64,000 nt of DNA, taken from assembly GCF_003573695.1 (NCBI RefSeq), contig NC_039359.1, forward strand, positions 91,235,385-91,299,384, given 5' to 3'. Position numbers and translations under genes: made by a program. The stretch comes from Papaver somniferum. Lineage: Eukaryota; Streptophyta; Magnoliopsida; Ranunculales; Papaveraceae. The notes below the pieces were generated by a model. The model did not search any database, had not been told where the DNA came from, and was given only the letters and a program-made list of their open reading frames with translations. Shown here one piece after another: positions 34,917-45,314 of this stretch (the stretch's first letter is position 1; every line of letters starts with the position of its first letter).

Positions 34917-37268
34917 TGAAAAATCGGGGGTCTAACAACCACACCCAATATTCTGCTTAGCAATCTGTATGGAAAAACTCCAATATACTTTATAGAGAAT
35001 CAACAAGACTCAATCTATAAAAAGTATATCAAAGAGTTATATCTCTATTTCTCGATTCAATTCTTACTCAAGCAAATAGAAGTATGCGAGTCTAATTGAA
35101 TACAAGAGAAAACACTTGAACGGTACCAAAGACCAATATTCAAGTATCAATCAATTTCAATCAACAACCAAAGGTCGGATGTCCAATTGAATGATTCAAA
35201 CGCACACCCTGAGATATTTCTGTTATATAACAAAATATAATGCGGAAAGGAAATAACACAGACACCAGAAGTTTTGTTAACGAGGAAACCGCAAATGCAG
35301 AAAAACCCCAGCACCTAGTCCAGATTGAACACACATTGTATTAAGCCGCTACAAACACTAGCCTACTTCAAACTAACTTCGGTCTGAACTGTAGTTAAAC
35401 CCCAATCAATCTCACACTGATCCAAGGTACAGTTGCGCTCCTTACGTCTCTGATCCCAGAAGGATACTACGCACTTGATTCCCTTAGCTGACCTCACCCA
35501 CAACTAAGAGTTGCTACAACCCAAAGTCGAAGACTTTAATAAACAAACCTGTATCACACAGAAAAGTCTATAATCATATATAAATCTGTCTCCCACACAA
35601 ATACCTACAAGTTTTGTTCCATATTTTGATAAATCAAGGTGAACAGGAACCGATTGATAAACTGTACTTATACTCCCGAAGAACAGCCTAGTATTATCAA
35701 TCACCTCACAACAATCGTAATCGACGCGGTGAAAGAAGATGTTGCCGAATCACAAACGATGAGACGAAGATGTTTGTGATTACTTTTATATCTTGACTAT
35801 CGGAGATATTAATCTCAAGCCAATCTTTGCGATTGTACTCGTACGATAGAATATGCAAGATCAGATCCCACAACTACGAGAAAGTAGTATCGGTCTGGAT
35901 TCACAATCCCAATGAAGTCTTTAAGTCGTTAACCTGGTTTAGAAGAAGAAACCAAAGTTTAAAGGAGAATCGAATCTAGCCATGCTACTATCACATAGAA
36001 GGTGCGGGGATTAGGTTTCCCAGTTGCTAGAGTTCTCCTTTTTATAGTCTTTCAAATCAAGGTTTGCAATCAATGTTAGCTTGGTAACAAAACATTCAAT
36101 ATTCATCGTTAGATGAAAACCTGATTTAGATTCAAGCTAATATCTTTCAAACGTTAGATCGAAAAACCTAGCTTGTTACACACAAATGAAATGTACGATT
36201 TTAGGTTTGTGTAACCGTACCCAAACATGTACATTTTTTGGTTCAATAGTAGTTAACCAAATGGTTACCTATATGAGAACTTTCATATAACCCAATATCT
36301 TCTTCACCATAACTAGTTCAAATGACTCAAATGAACTAGTTAGAGAGTTGTTCAATTGCAAGGAAATATTACATAAATACACAAGACACAATCGAAGCAA
36401 AAACTATTTGATTCACTCGAATCGGTTTATGAACTTTATAGCCACGGTTTGGAAACTTGCATTCCTAGTTTATATTAACATGATTTCACAAACAATCGTC
36501 TTGAGATATAACCTAACTCAAGTTTGCGGACTGGGTTCGCGGACTTAAGTTCCCGGAAGGAGTTTCTCAAATAACAATAGATTTTCTCGGGTCGAGAACT
36601 TCCGCCAGTTCGCGGACTGAGTTCACGGCTCTTGTTCCGGTTCTCTTGATCAAAAAAGTTCGCAAAATTTGATTCAAAGAATAAGGACTTATACATATAT
36701 GTGTTTCCACAACAATGCGTATATCCAATAATGGTTATAAAATCTAAACTCTTATTTCAATCATTGAAACATTATTCTATAATGTTATAATAGTCGTTAG
36801 ACATAATGAATCGACTATCGTCATCAAAGTCATTTTCAAATTGATTGAAACGTAACATGAATTTCTGCACTAGGTAAAGATGAGTTTGGCCAAAGCGAAA
36901 GCTTACCAATGCATATTTCGAGAAATAGATAGGCGAGATAAAATCGGCTCGAAATAGCAAATGTGTATAATCAAAGCCTATATAGCAAAACGAACTTTAT
37001 CTCAAGATAGGAGATAGAGTAGATAGACTTTTTAGTGATTGATAAGTTCAAGTCTCCACATACCTTTTAGTCGATGAAGATCCACTAGTTCCTTGAGAAG
37101 TCCTTCGTCTTGTATGATGATCGCCATGGAGTTCTTGAGCTCAACTACACTTTCTATCCTAGTCCGAGACATTAGCTAGAAATCAAGACTTATAGTTTTG
37201 ATCACTAACATTGACAAACATGCTTGAGATAACAACGCATGCGAGGTTGACAGAGAAATGCTCTAACA
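34917..37268 (-). repeat. Copia-2 5' LTR
   Basis: It runs from TGAAAAATCGGGG to GCTCTAACA on the plus strand, 2352 bp. The primer-binding site adjoins its left edge, which fixes it as the 5' LTR. Confidence 0.9.
36039..36047 (-). promoter_or_regulatory. TATA box, Copia-2 5' LTR
   Basis: The minus strand reads CTATAAAAA at the equivalent position to 29195-29204. Confidence 0.6.
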
Positions 37269-37734
37269 GAAACAATAATGGTGGTATTGGTTTATCAATT
37301 TGTAATTTTACATGTGATCACAGGGGGTCAAAATGCATCTACTTAGCAGATCCAACAGGTCCCGATCAAGCTGAATGAAAAGGATTGTGGGATGCATGTC
37401 AATGGGCTAAAGATTTGAACATGGAAAAGGTGGAGTTTGAGCTAGATTCAAGAATAATTGTTGATGCTGTGAACAAAGAGTCATTCAATATTGATTAGAG
37501 ATTCCATAATTTGGTTTTCGACATAAAGTCTCTACTTAGACAGTTCAAATTTTGGAAATTTAGCTATGTTCCAAAAGGAAAGAATAAAGTCGCAGATATT
37601 CTGTCAAAGTCTGCCAGAGTAGATAGACTGTGTGAAGTTTGGTTGTTAGTCCCTCCTAGTAACATCATGGAGCAGTTGCAGGAGGATAAAAACTATGTAA
37701 TTAATTCAATCTTCAGTTTCAAAAAAAAAAAAAA
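37269..37734 (+). pseudogene. LINE RNase H domain and poly(A) tail
   Basis: NNGGIGLSICNF, then DQAE, LWDACQWAKDLN and VEFELDSRIIVDAV, and later VPKGKNKVADILSKSAR form the RNase H found at the C-terminus of plant L1 ORF2. Stops occur near 37376 and 37497. The 14-A tail follows the last frame. The N-terminal strand of the domain (TINCDELFLVCK) is left of Copia-2 at 28031-28070. Confidence 0.8.
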
Positions 37735-37743
37735 CTAACTAAG
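37735..37743. repeat. LINE target duplication, right
   Basis: CTAACTAAG directly after the poly(A) tail. Confidence 0.8.
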
Positions 37744-38330
37744 TAGCGGAACGCTATAACGTTCATTACAAGAGGACAATTCTAGGGCTTTGTGAGAATC
37801 CTCGCGCCACAAGGAGAGTCTTTGTACTTTAAGACTTCATTCTTCTCACTGCGCTTGGTGACAGATTATCATTTATGTCCTATAGGTTTTACGCTTGTTT
37901 GGTTAGCACTACCACACCAAATACCTGTATATCGTCAAAGAACCAAGTTCTACATGGATTGTGTAGGCAAATATGCTCTTTGTTGACACTTAAAAAAATA
38001 AGAAGCATGGTTCGATATCGTCATGCTCTATTTCCTTACGAAATTATATATAAAAATAATCATTAATATGCTCGCACGATCTTTCCATTGACTCGTGTGT
38101 GTTCTCATAATCCTTTAGGATTTCATTGTTCTCTATAATCATTAAACTTTAGAGCGTCCTCCAGTGTTGATGCATGGACATAGTCAGAGACAATAAAATG
38201 AGATGATTTCATTAATGATACAAATTAGGTTGTGTCTTGCTCATCTGCTACTTCCATTCTAGGTGAGCATTGATAGAACCTGGTGGTATCTTCATTTTCC
38301 TTTATGGAGCCACGTCCTTAACTACACTTC
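37744..38330 (-). pseudogene. Copia-0 reverse transcriptase, N-terminal part
   Basis: The minus strand has SVKPIGHK, then KRSEKNEVLKYK, and finally FRYLVS running straight into the LINE target duplication. The continuation of that frame is at 25348 on the other side of the LINE. Stops are frequent. An acidic DDIEPCF-like segment lies upstream (about 37990-38020). Confidence 0.65.
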
Positions 38331-39250
38331 CACCAAGCGTAGTTGCAACACCTTAGTATATGGTGTACCCCATACTGAGGATTTCTAACCTTGCACACAT
38401 TTGCAGCCGGTATGTGTGATCTTGTCACTTTAGTGATATCATTGTACATTCTGAAAATCGGTTATTCTTTGTCACTACACATATTTTACATTTGTGGAGT
38501 ACAAGAATCAATATGAGACACAGTGGGAATACACCACGACAATTCCTGTCGTTCCCTTAGAAAATAATTTTTCTTATCTCCCCCAAACAATGGGAAAACT
38601 GTCTCATTAAAAATGACAACCCGCAAATCTAGCGGTAAGAAATCCCCTACCAAACGTTTAAAACGCGAATAATTGTTGGAAGTAAATATCCAACAAAAAT
38701 ACTTTATTGTTTCCGTGACCCATCATAGTACGAATGTGGACTCGTAATGGCACATATGTAGTGTAACCAAAAATGCGTAAGAAAACGAATGTCATGTTTA
38801 TATCTAGTTACCAACTGGTACGCATAAAAGGTTGACTAATATTGGGTTCTAAAACGAATTAAGTAAAGATGCGTTAATATTGCATATTCCCCAAGCAGTT
38901 AAAAGTAGGTTTGTATGCATAACCATGTTGTAGGCACCATCTGTAACCTTTGATGATAGCCTTTGCGAGACCATGAGGTACTGGATGATCTGCATTGATC
39001 CTATTAAACATGCAATAACCATCAAGTCCTTTTGATATACACTCGCTAGCATTTACAAGGGGTGGTGAGCCCTTACATGTAAAATATGTGCTAGTAGTTT
39101 TCCAAACGCAAATATCTTGGGAACTATAACTAGTCCAAAATATCAAAACATTCACCAGAGCCATAAGTCACTTTAATGGTCCGCATTCTGCATGAATATT
39201 TTTCTAAATTTCACCTCGTTTTGTTTGTAATATGGATTGGTTACCATTTT
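38331..39250 (-). pseudogene. Copia-0 integrase
   Basis: The minus strand contains AECGPLK and MALVNVLIFWTSY (first-Asp region of the core, degraded), KLLAHILHVRAH, ADHPVPHGLAKAIIKG (third acidic region, with E replaced by K in this copy), TNLLLTAWG, and after the core DLRVVIFNETVFPLFGG, QELSWCIPTVSHID and TKVTRSHIPAAN. These are typical of one plant Copia lineage. Frame changes at about 38990 and 38800 break it. Confidence 0.7.
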
Positions 39251-39629
39251 CATCTTAGGATGGTCTCAGTCATGTTTTACTGAAGACTTTGTAAAATGAG
39301 TGATATGCTCTCTTACATAAAAGCACAATGGGAGTGTAGGTGTGGGGGGTGGGGTGGGGGTGCATCTAGTACTTTAGAAAACACTTATTGAGAGATACGT
39401 TATTACTTCGCGTTCTGTCAATCTTTTTCCTGTTGTCTCATTCACTCGAGTAAAGTGATGTACGTATGGTTGCTCATTTCAAAGTGTATTTATGGTTATT
39501 CCAAAATCTATATGAGTCAATACCCAACATTTCATTTTCGGGGTCAATATGGATTCAATAATCCAAATACTAGTGATTTACATTTCACCAAATTAACTCA
39601 TAATTTGTTTTCACAGAATATGCTTCCTT

Positions 39630-40720
39630 CCACATTCATTAAAGACAATAAAAGATGCAATCAGTTATATTATCATTACTACGAATTTCCATATTATAAC
39701 CATTTGCATGGATGTCTTTGGAACTTAACAAGGTGTAGATAGCTTTAGGTATATACAGAGCTTTTGTGAATTTTAGTCTTTGTCTCATCTTAGAAACAAA
39801 GTTTGAGAAGTACATCGCTCGATGATCCAATCATCGTAGTCACACTATATTATAAGGAATTAGTTAAATAACTAGTATATGTTTCTTAAGTCAGTGGGAG
39901 GAAAAAACCACTATCATTTAGACATCGAGTCTTATCCTGAGAGGTTTCATAAGTGGTGTGGCCTTATTACGTAACAAAAGTGGGATTCAAATCAAGTACT
40001 TCAGAGTTTATGTTACGGTCCAGGGGGCGATGATATACATTTCATCCAGATATATTTCAAGTGCTTTAGAGAATATTATCTCGTGGAAATAATGTACTTT
40101 TCATTGATAAGTGCATACAATGGATAAAGCTCAACTGAATAAGATAGTCCATTCCACTAGGAGTGTGACCTTCCTATGGAAATTGGTTGCTACTATGTTA
40201 CCCGCATTGCATTGCTTGTACCAATACCAGTAACAAGATTCCTTCCCAACTCTTTCTTTTTCGATGCGAACTAGAATTAAATCTTAGTTTGATACCATGT
40301 TTGGTCGATACCTGTACTTTTGTGTCATTACTAATGGAGAAAAAAATACATCTTTGTCTCATGATATATATGTCCCCTTTCACATGCTTCACATAATTCA
40401 GACGCCTAGCCCTCATTACTTCGGGTTTTTTTTTTATATTTTTCAATATTTTACAATTAGCTTAATTTGAGAAAAATTTTCATCTCAAGGGGTCAAGTGA
40501 ATCTCACTTTGCATGTCAACCACTTACTTTAGGTTGAATAGATTACACAAGATAATTAATCTCTTGTTTGCATACTTTAACATATACATGTTCGTTAGTA
40601 TTATGAATGAAGTAGAAAAATGGTAGAAAAATAAATCTGTCTCATATCACTTTTTTGTAGGTCCTTCCAAAAAAGTTGAGATTCATGTGCTTTTAACTAA
40701 AACATAACTTTGTTGAAGCT
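39630..40720 (-). pseudogene. Copia-0 gag/protease remnants and pre-integrase domain
   Basis: LKFTKALYIPKAIYTLLSSK and DIHANGYNMEI at 39639-39830 match the pre-integrase region of Copia pol. To the right, 39850-40500 holds weak, stop-filled remains of the protease and gag tail (a VELYPLYALINEKY-like stretch near 40090). 40500-40720 shows nothing I can assign. Confidence 0.5.
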
Positions 40721-41660
40721 ACCGAGTCCTATTCATAGTCTAACAAGTGGATTATATCAAAGAAGTATATCTTTTTCTCAATACAATCAGCAAATCAAAC
40801 AGACAGAAATCCGTGAGACTGATTGATATGAGAAATAACTTGGACGGTACCAAAGACCAATGCCCGAATGTCAATCAAGTTTTATCCAACAAACAAGGTC
40901 GAATTTATCAAGTTATTGAACTACACACAACATGTGATATTTCAATTATATAAACAAATATGATGCGGAAAAGAAATAACATAGACACCAGAAATTTTGT
41001 TAATGAGAAAACCGCAAATGCAGAAAAACTCTGAGACCTAGTCCAGGTTGAACACCACACTTTATTAAGACGCTACATACTATATCCTACTATAAGTTAA
41101 CTTCAAAAAGGAATGTAGTTGATCCCTAACCAAGTATCACACCGATTAAGATACAGTCGCGTTCCTTACTCCTCTAGAACCACGCCGGATTCTGCGCACT
41201 TGATTCCCTTACCTGATCTCACCCACAACTAAGAGTTGCTACGACCCAAAGTCGAAAACTTATAAAAAAGTCTTCTGATAAAATCAAGTTAAACAGGAAC
41301 CAACTAATAATCCGGTCTTATACTCCCGAAGAGAAGCCTAGAAAATATTAGTCACCTCATAACAACCCAACTAATTAACAAGAAAAGTTATTGCGGAATC
41401 ACAAGAGTCTGAGACGAAGAACTTTTGTGATTACTTTTTACATCTTACCTATCAAAGATAAATCTCGAGTAAATCTTAGAGAAGATAAAACTCAATACGA
41501 TAGAATAAGTAAGATCAGAATACGCAATTACAGAGAAAATAATGTTTGTTTTCACGAATCCCAATGAAGTCTTCAAGTCGTTGACCTAATAATGGAAAAA
41601 ACCTATGTTAAAGGAGAATTGATTATAGTATGAAACTAGGAACACACATAAGTGTGGGTA

Positions 41661-41772
41661 TTAGGTTTTCCCATTGCTAGAGTTCTCCGTTATATAATAT
41701 TTCAAATCAGGGTTGTTTAGGTTTTCCCATTGCTAGAGTTCTCCATTATATAGTCTTTCAAATCAGGGTTGC
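41661..41772 (-). repeat. 56-bp tandem duplication of the Copia-3 core promoter
   Basis: Units 41661-41716 and 41717-41772 are near-identical (TTAGGTTTTCCCATTGCTAG starts both). On the minus strand each carries a TATA box, CTATATAATGG in one and TATTATATAACGG in the other. Copia-1 and Copia-2 have a single copy. Confidence 0.75.
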
Positions 41773-42299
41773 TTTCAATCAAAGTTAAGATAGATTAGTA
41801 ACAAAGCATTCAATATTCACCGTTAGATGAAAACCTGATTTAAGATTCAAGCTAAGTCTGCTTAAAAATAAAGAAATCAATCACCACCGTTAGATGGTCT
41901 TAGATTGTTACACACAAATGAAATATACCTTCATTTAGATATGGGTTACCGTACATAAACGTGTATATTGAGTTGGCTCAATAATAGTTAACCGAAGTTG
42001 TCCATATGAACACTTATGTCTTAGCCATACTCATCTAACAGTTTTAGATCAAATATGAAGATCAATCAATCATGAAAGATAATCAAATGAATCTAGTTGT
42101 GTTTCAAAGAAAGTTGTTCAATTGTTCATACAAATATATATGAAAAAATTGAATCGAAATTTGTTTGATTCGTAATAGCACAAAGTACTTATACATGAAT
42201 CAATTCTAAGCCATGGTTTGCAAAGATTGCATTCCTTAAATCATAAATATTTTAGTTCATGAGTATGAGAATCATACATGACCGATTCTATAACTTTAG

Positions 42300-42510
42300 C
42301 ACTGTGTTCGCCAACCAGGTACGCGAATAACAACTCTGAACATTGGCCTAATCAAGCCGTTCACAAACCCAGTTCGCGAACAACCGTTCCGGACCCAACT
42401 CAGGTAAATTCGTTCACATACTAGGTACGCAAACAAGAGTCCCGGACCATCTCAGGTAAATCCGTTCGCATACTAGGTACGCAAACAAGAGTTCCGGACC
42501 TGAATCATCA
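42300..42510 (-). repeat. Iterated U3 motif in the Copia-3 LTR
   Basis: Two near-identical 52-bp units begin at 42402 and 42454, with the shared core ATACTAGGTACGCAAACAAG. Diverged copies (GTTCGCGAAC, AGGTACGCGAA) precede them. They lie upstream of the duplicated TATA boxes. Confidence 0.55.
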
Positions 42511-42919
42511 CAATATAGTTCACATACCAGGTATGCATACCATGTTGTATCCAGACATTGGTAATCGTTCTAAACTCTCATTCGATTACTGAAACATCCT
42601 TGGAAGATGACAATGGTTGTCTCACACAAACTATTAGCTTTAAGTAATTTTCAAGTGATCGAATGATCAATATGAAACTTCATTATATGACTGTCTCGCA
42701 CAAATCATATAAGATGTTCAAGGTAATGTTCACATGATCGTATTTTGACATTATATTTAGTTTCCAACAAATAAATTATTTCCAACTAAACTCGTCAAGA
42801 ATATGATGAACATATCTAAAGCAAAAAGCTTCCAACACATATTTCGAGAAAAAGATAAGCGAGATAAACGCAGCTCGAAATATGAACACTTGCGAGTTCG
42901 ATCGATCAGTGCTCTAACA

Positions 42920-43159
42920 ATGTACCCCTTTGTCAATTTCAGTGACAAAACTATCAATACATATGGATTACAAAATAGATAAACTTTGTAGCTTCTCATC
43001 CATCATGCTTGATATCCTTGTCTCTTCAACATTCCTTGAATTCTTAGTTACTCCAAGTACTTCATCGATTCTGAACGTGTTCAACTCAGCATCTTTGTTG
43101 TTGAAGATCCGTAACCATAACAATAAGAAAACAAATGTTCTCAATTATTTTTATACAGT
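42920..43159 (-). other. Copia-3 polypurine tract and 3' noncoding region, left part
   Basis: On the minus strand GACAAAGGGGTACAT precedes the LTR, a degraded purine tract. The rest has no coding signal and breaks off at the Gypsy-C target duplication ACAGT (43155-43159). Confidence 0.7.
43155..43159. repeat. Gypsy-C target duplication, left
   Basis: ACAGT, identical to 63051-63055. The joined flanks reproduce Copia-3 sequence homologous to Copia-2 near 30665-30680. Confidence 0.9.
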
Positions 43160-43377
43160 TGTTGATGGTGGTTTTTAGCTTAGGGTTAAAATCGTAAAAC
43201 CGCACATCTGACATGACATCAGTATGAACATTAGCACATTTATTGAATTGATCAGCATGCCTACGTAAGAATTACCAGGGTACCTTTTTTTTATATGTCA
43301 TGTTCCACGGTAGAACCCTTAACATTAACCGACATCATCTATGCCAAACCCTAATTCTCATGCTACCGTGTCAAGGA

Positions 43378-43690
43378 ATGCCAACCATACCAGACGCACC
43401 ACTTTGCCAATGGAAAACCATGCCAGCCACATCTCTGGTCCAAGGCAATCCAACCATGCTAGCCCCACCACTGTTCCAATGGCAAACCATGCCACCCACA
43501 TCTCCGCGCCAAGGTATGCCAACCATGCCAGCCACATCTCCGCGCCAATGCATTCCAACCATGCCATCCGCACAACTGTGCCAATGGCAATCCATGCCAG
43601 CCACATCTCCGCGCCAAGGCATGCCAACCATGCCAGCCGCACCACTGTGCCAATGTCAAACCATGCTAGCCGGACCATGCGCCAATGTCA
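43378..43690 (+). repeat. 69-bp tandem array, Gypsy-C left LTR
   Basis: About five units. Starts fall at 43378, 43447, 43516, 43555 and about 43621; the third is shortened by 30 bp. The unit opens ATGCCAACCATGCCAGCCGC. Because 69 is a multiple of three, all six frames stay open across it. Confidence 0.8.
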
Positions 43691-43904
43691 TGCCAAACCC
43701 TTGGCCCCACCATGCCAAGCCAACCGCACCTTACCTTGGCCCCAACCATGCTAGCTGCACCATGCGCCAATGGCATGCCAAACCCTTGGCCCCACCATGC
43801 CAAGCCAACCGCACCTTGCCTTGGCCCCACCATGCCAAGCCGTCCGTGCCAAACCCTTGGCCCCACTATGCCAAGCCATCCGCGCCCTTTGCCTTGGCCC
43901 CACC

Positions 43905-45130
43905 ATGATGGCCTCTCTATGCAGCTACCAAAACGAAGGTGTGCGACGATCAATGGCCACCCTTCCATCCTAGATGCAAATCCTAGCCGTCCAAGGTCGC
44001 CAAAAAACGCATGGTAACCTTTGGCCCAAAATCCTAGTTTTGGCCCCATGCCAAACCGCGCTAAGGCATGCCATGCCACATGTTCCAATGGCATGCCAAC
44101 CACCTTGATGCGCCATACCATGCCGGACTTCCTTACGCAGCTACCAAAACGAAGGCGTGCGACGATCAACGACCACCCTTCCATCCTAGCTGTCCAAGGT
44201 CGCCAAAAAACGCATGGTAACCTTTGGCCCAAAACCCTAGTTTTGGCCACGCCAAACCGCCCCAAGGTATGCCATGCCACATGTGCCAATGGCATGCCAA
44301 CAACCTTGCCGCGCCATACCATGCCGGCCTTCCCTATGCGGCTACCAACACGAAGGCATGCGATGATCAACGACCACCCTTCCATCCTAGATGCAAATCC
44401 TAGCCGTCCAAGGTCGCCAAACCATGCATGGTAATCTTTGGCCCAAAACTCTAGTTTTGGCCACGCCAAACCGCGCCAAGGCATGCCATGCCACATGTGC
44501 CAATGGCATGCCAACCACCTTGTCGCGCCATACCATGTTGGCCTTCCCTATGCGGCTACCAAAACAAAGGCCTGCGACGATCAACGGCCACCCTTCTATC
44601 CTAGATGCAAGTCCTAGTCGTCCAAGGTCGCCAAACAACGCATGGTAACCTTTGGCCCAAAACCCTAGTTTTGGCTACGCCAAACCGCGCCAAGGCATGC
44701 CATGCCACATGTTCCAGTGGAATGCCAACCACCTTGCCGCGCCATACTATGTCGGCCTTCCCTACGCGGCTACCAAAACGAAGGCGTGCGACGATCAACG
44801 GCCACCTTTCCATCCTGGATGCAAATCGTAGCCGTCCAAGGTCGCCAAACCACGCATGTTAACCTTTGGCCCAAAACTCTAGTTTTGGCCACGCCAAGGC
44901 ATGCCATGCCACATGTGCCAATATCATTCCAACCACCTTGCCGCGCCATACCATGCAGGCCTTCCCTATGCGGCTACCAAAACGAAGGCGTGCGACGATC
45001 AACGACCACCCTTCCATCTTAGACGTCCGAGGTTGCTAAACAACGCATGGTAACTTTTGGCCCAAAACCCTAGTTTTGGCCACGCCATACCGGCCTTCCC
45101 TATGCGGCTACCAAAACGAAGGCCTGCAAC
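43905..45130 (+). repeat. 214-bp tandem array, Gypsy-C left LTR
   Basis: The motif GCATGGTAACCTTTGGCCC recurs with starts at 44011, 44214, 44428, 44642, 44856 and 45047. Full units are 214 bp; two intervals are shortened by small deletions. Each unit has an inverted repeat around CCCTAG. Confidence 0.85.
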
Positions 45131-45309
45131 AATCAACAGCTACTTTTTCATCTAAGGTGCAGATCTTAGCCATCCAAGGTTACAAGCTAACATATGGCAA
45201 CCTTTGGCCCTAGTTTGGTCGCGCCTAAACAAAGCCAAAACCCTAACTTTTGTCCGCGCCTAAACTAGGCCATGTTAAAGCCATAATGATTATGCTTTCA
45301 TGCCACTGA

Positions 45310-45314
45310 CTACC
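45310..45314. repeat. Gypsy-D target duplication, left
   Basis: CTACC, identical to 54437-54441. The unoccupied allele is visible at 62278-62282. Confidence 0.9.

Larger units (their letters stand above)
28071..37268 (-). mobile_element. Copia-2: full-length but inactive Copia element
   Basis: LTRs 28071-30435 and 34917-37268 (TG at one end, CA at the other) enclose a minus-strand gag remnant, protease, integrase, RT and RNase H, with a tRNA-Met-type primer site and a polypurine tract in place. The flanks CAAAT and GAAAC do not form a clean 5-bp duplication; three of five bases agree. The LTRs differ at many positions (several percent by eye), so the insertion is old. It splits the LINE RNase H. 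Gag core is missing and pol has frameshifts, so it cannot be autonomous. Confidence 0.9.
25358..37734 (+). mobile_element. 5'-truncated L1-like LINE, split by Copia-2
   Basis: An ORF2-type reverse transcriptase (25470-28070) and, after Copia-2, an RNase H domain (37269-37720) are followed by a 14-bp poly(A) tail (37721-37734). Target duplications CTAACTAAG flank it at 25349-25357 and 37735-37743. The inferred length without Copia-2 is about 3.2 kb. ORF1 and the endonuclease are absent, as expected after 5' truncation during target-primed reverse transcription. It lies in the Copia-0 RT, whose frame can be followed across the junction. Confidence 0.85.
24290..40720 (-). mobile_element. Copia-0: decayed Copia element, the oldest layer, split by a LINE
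   Basis: Minus-strand Copia pol is recognisable in two separated pieces that join exactly across the LINE and its target duplication. Reading right to left there are gag remnants, the pre-integrase region, integrase, RT, then a polypurine tract and part of the 3' LTR at the left edge. Every block holds several stops and frame changes. It is cut on the left by Copia-1 and ends on the right at the truncated Copia-3 LTR, so neither outer LTR is complete. It belongs to a different Copia lineage from Copia-1, -2 and -3: its integrase reads HPVPHGLAKAIIK and LLTAWG, where the others have VAERKNR. Confidence 0.75.
40725..42919 (-). repeat. Copia-3 3' LTR, terminus missing
   Basis: The right edge is GCTCTAACA, as in the other Copia LTRs. 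Alignment with the Copia-1 LTR holds until about 40725 and then stops before the TGAAAAAGCGGGG terminus, so the end was deleted or overwritten. Confidence 0.8.
43160..45314 (+). repeat. Gypsy-C 5' LTR, first segment
   Basis: Homologous to 60013-62280. It holds a 69-bp array and a 214-bp array and is cut by Gypsy-D at CTACC. Confidence 0.9.

Noticed and set aside
28061..37273. A 5-bp target duplication for Copia-2
   Set aside because: CAAAT and GAAAC agree at only three bases. I report the insertion from the LTR ends and the split LINE domain instead.
39455..39742. A 95-residue plus-strand frame
   Set aside because: The minus strand here is the Copia-0 pre-integrase region with family motifs, so the plus frame is a shadow.
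43300..44017. Long frames on both strands encoding 23-residue repeats such as MPTMPAAPLCQWQ
   Set aside because: They arise because the repeat unit is 69 bp, a multiple of three, so every frame stays open. They lie inside an LTR, and the right LTR has another copy number. No coding signal.
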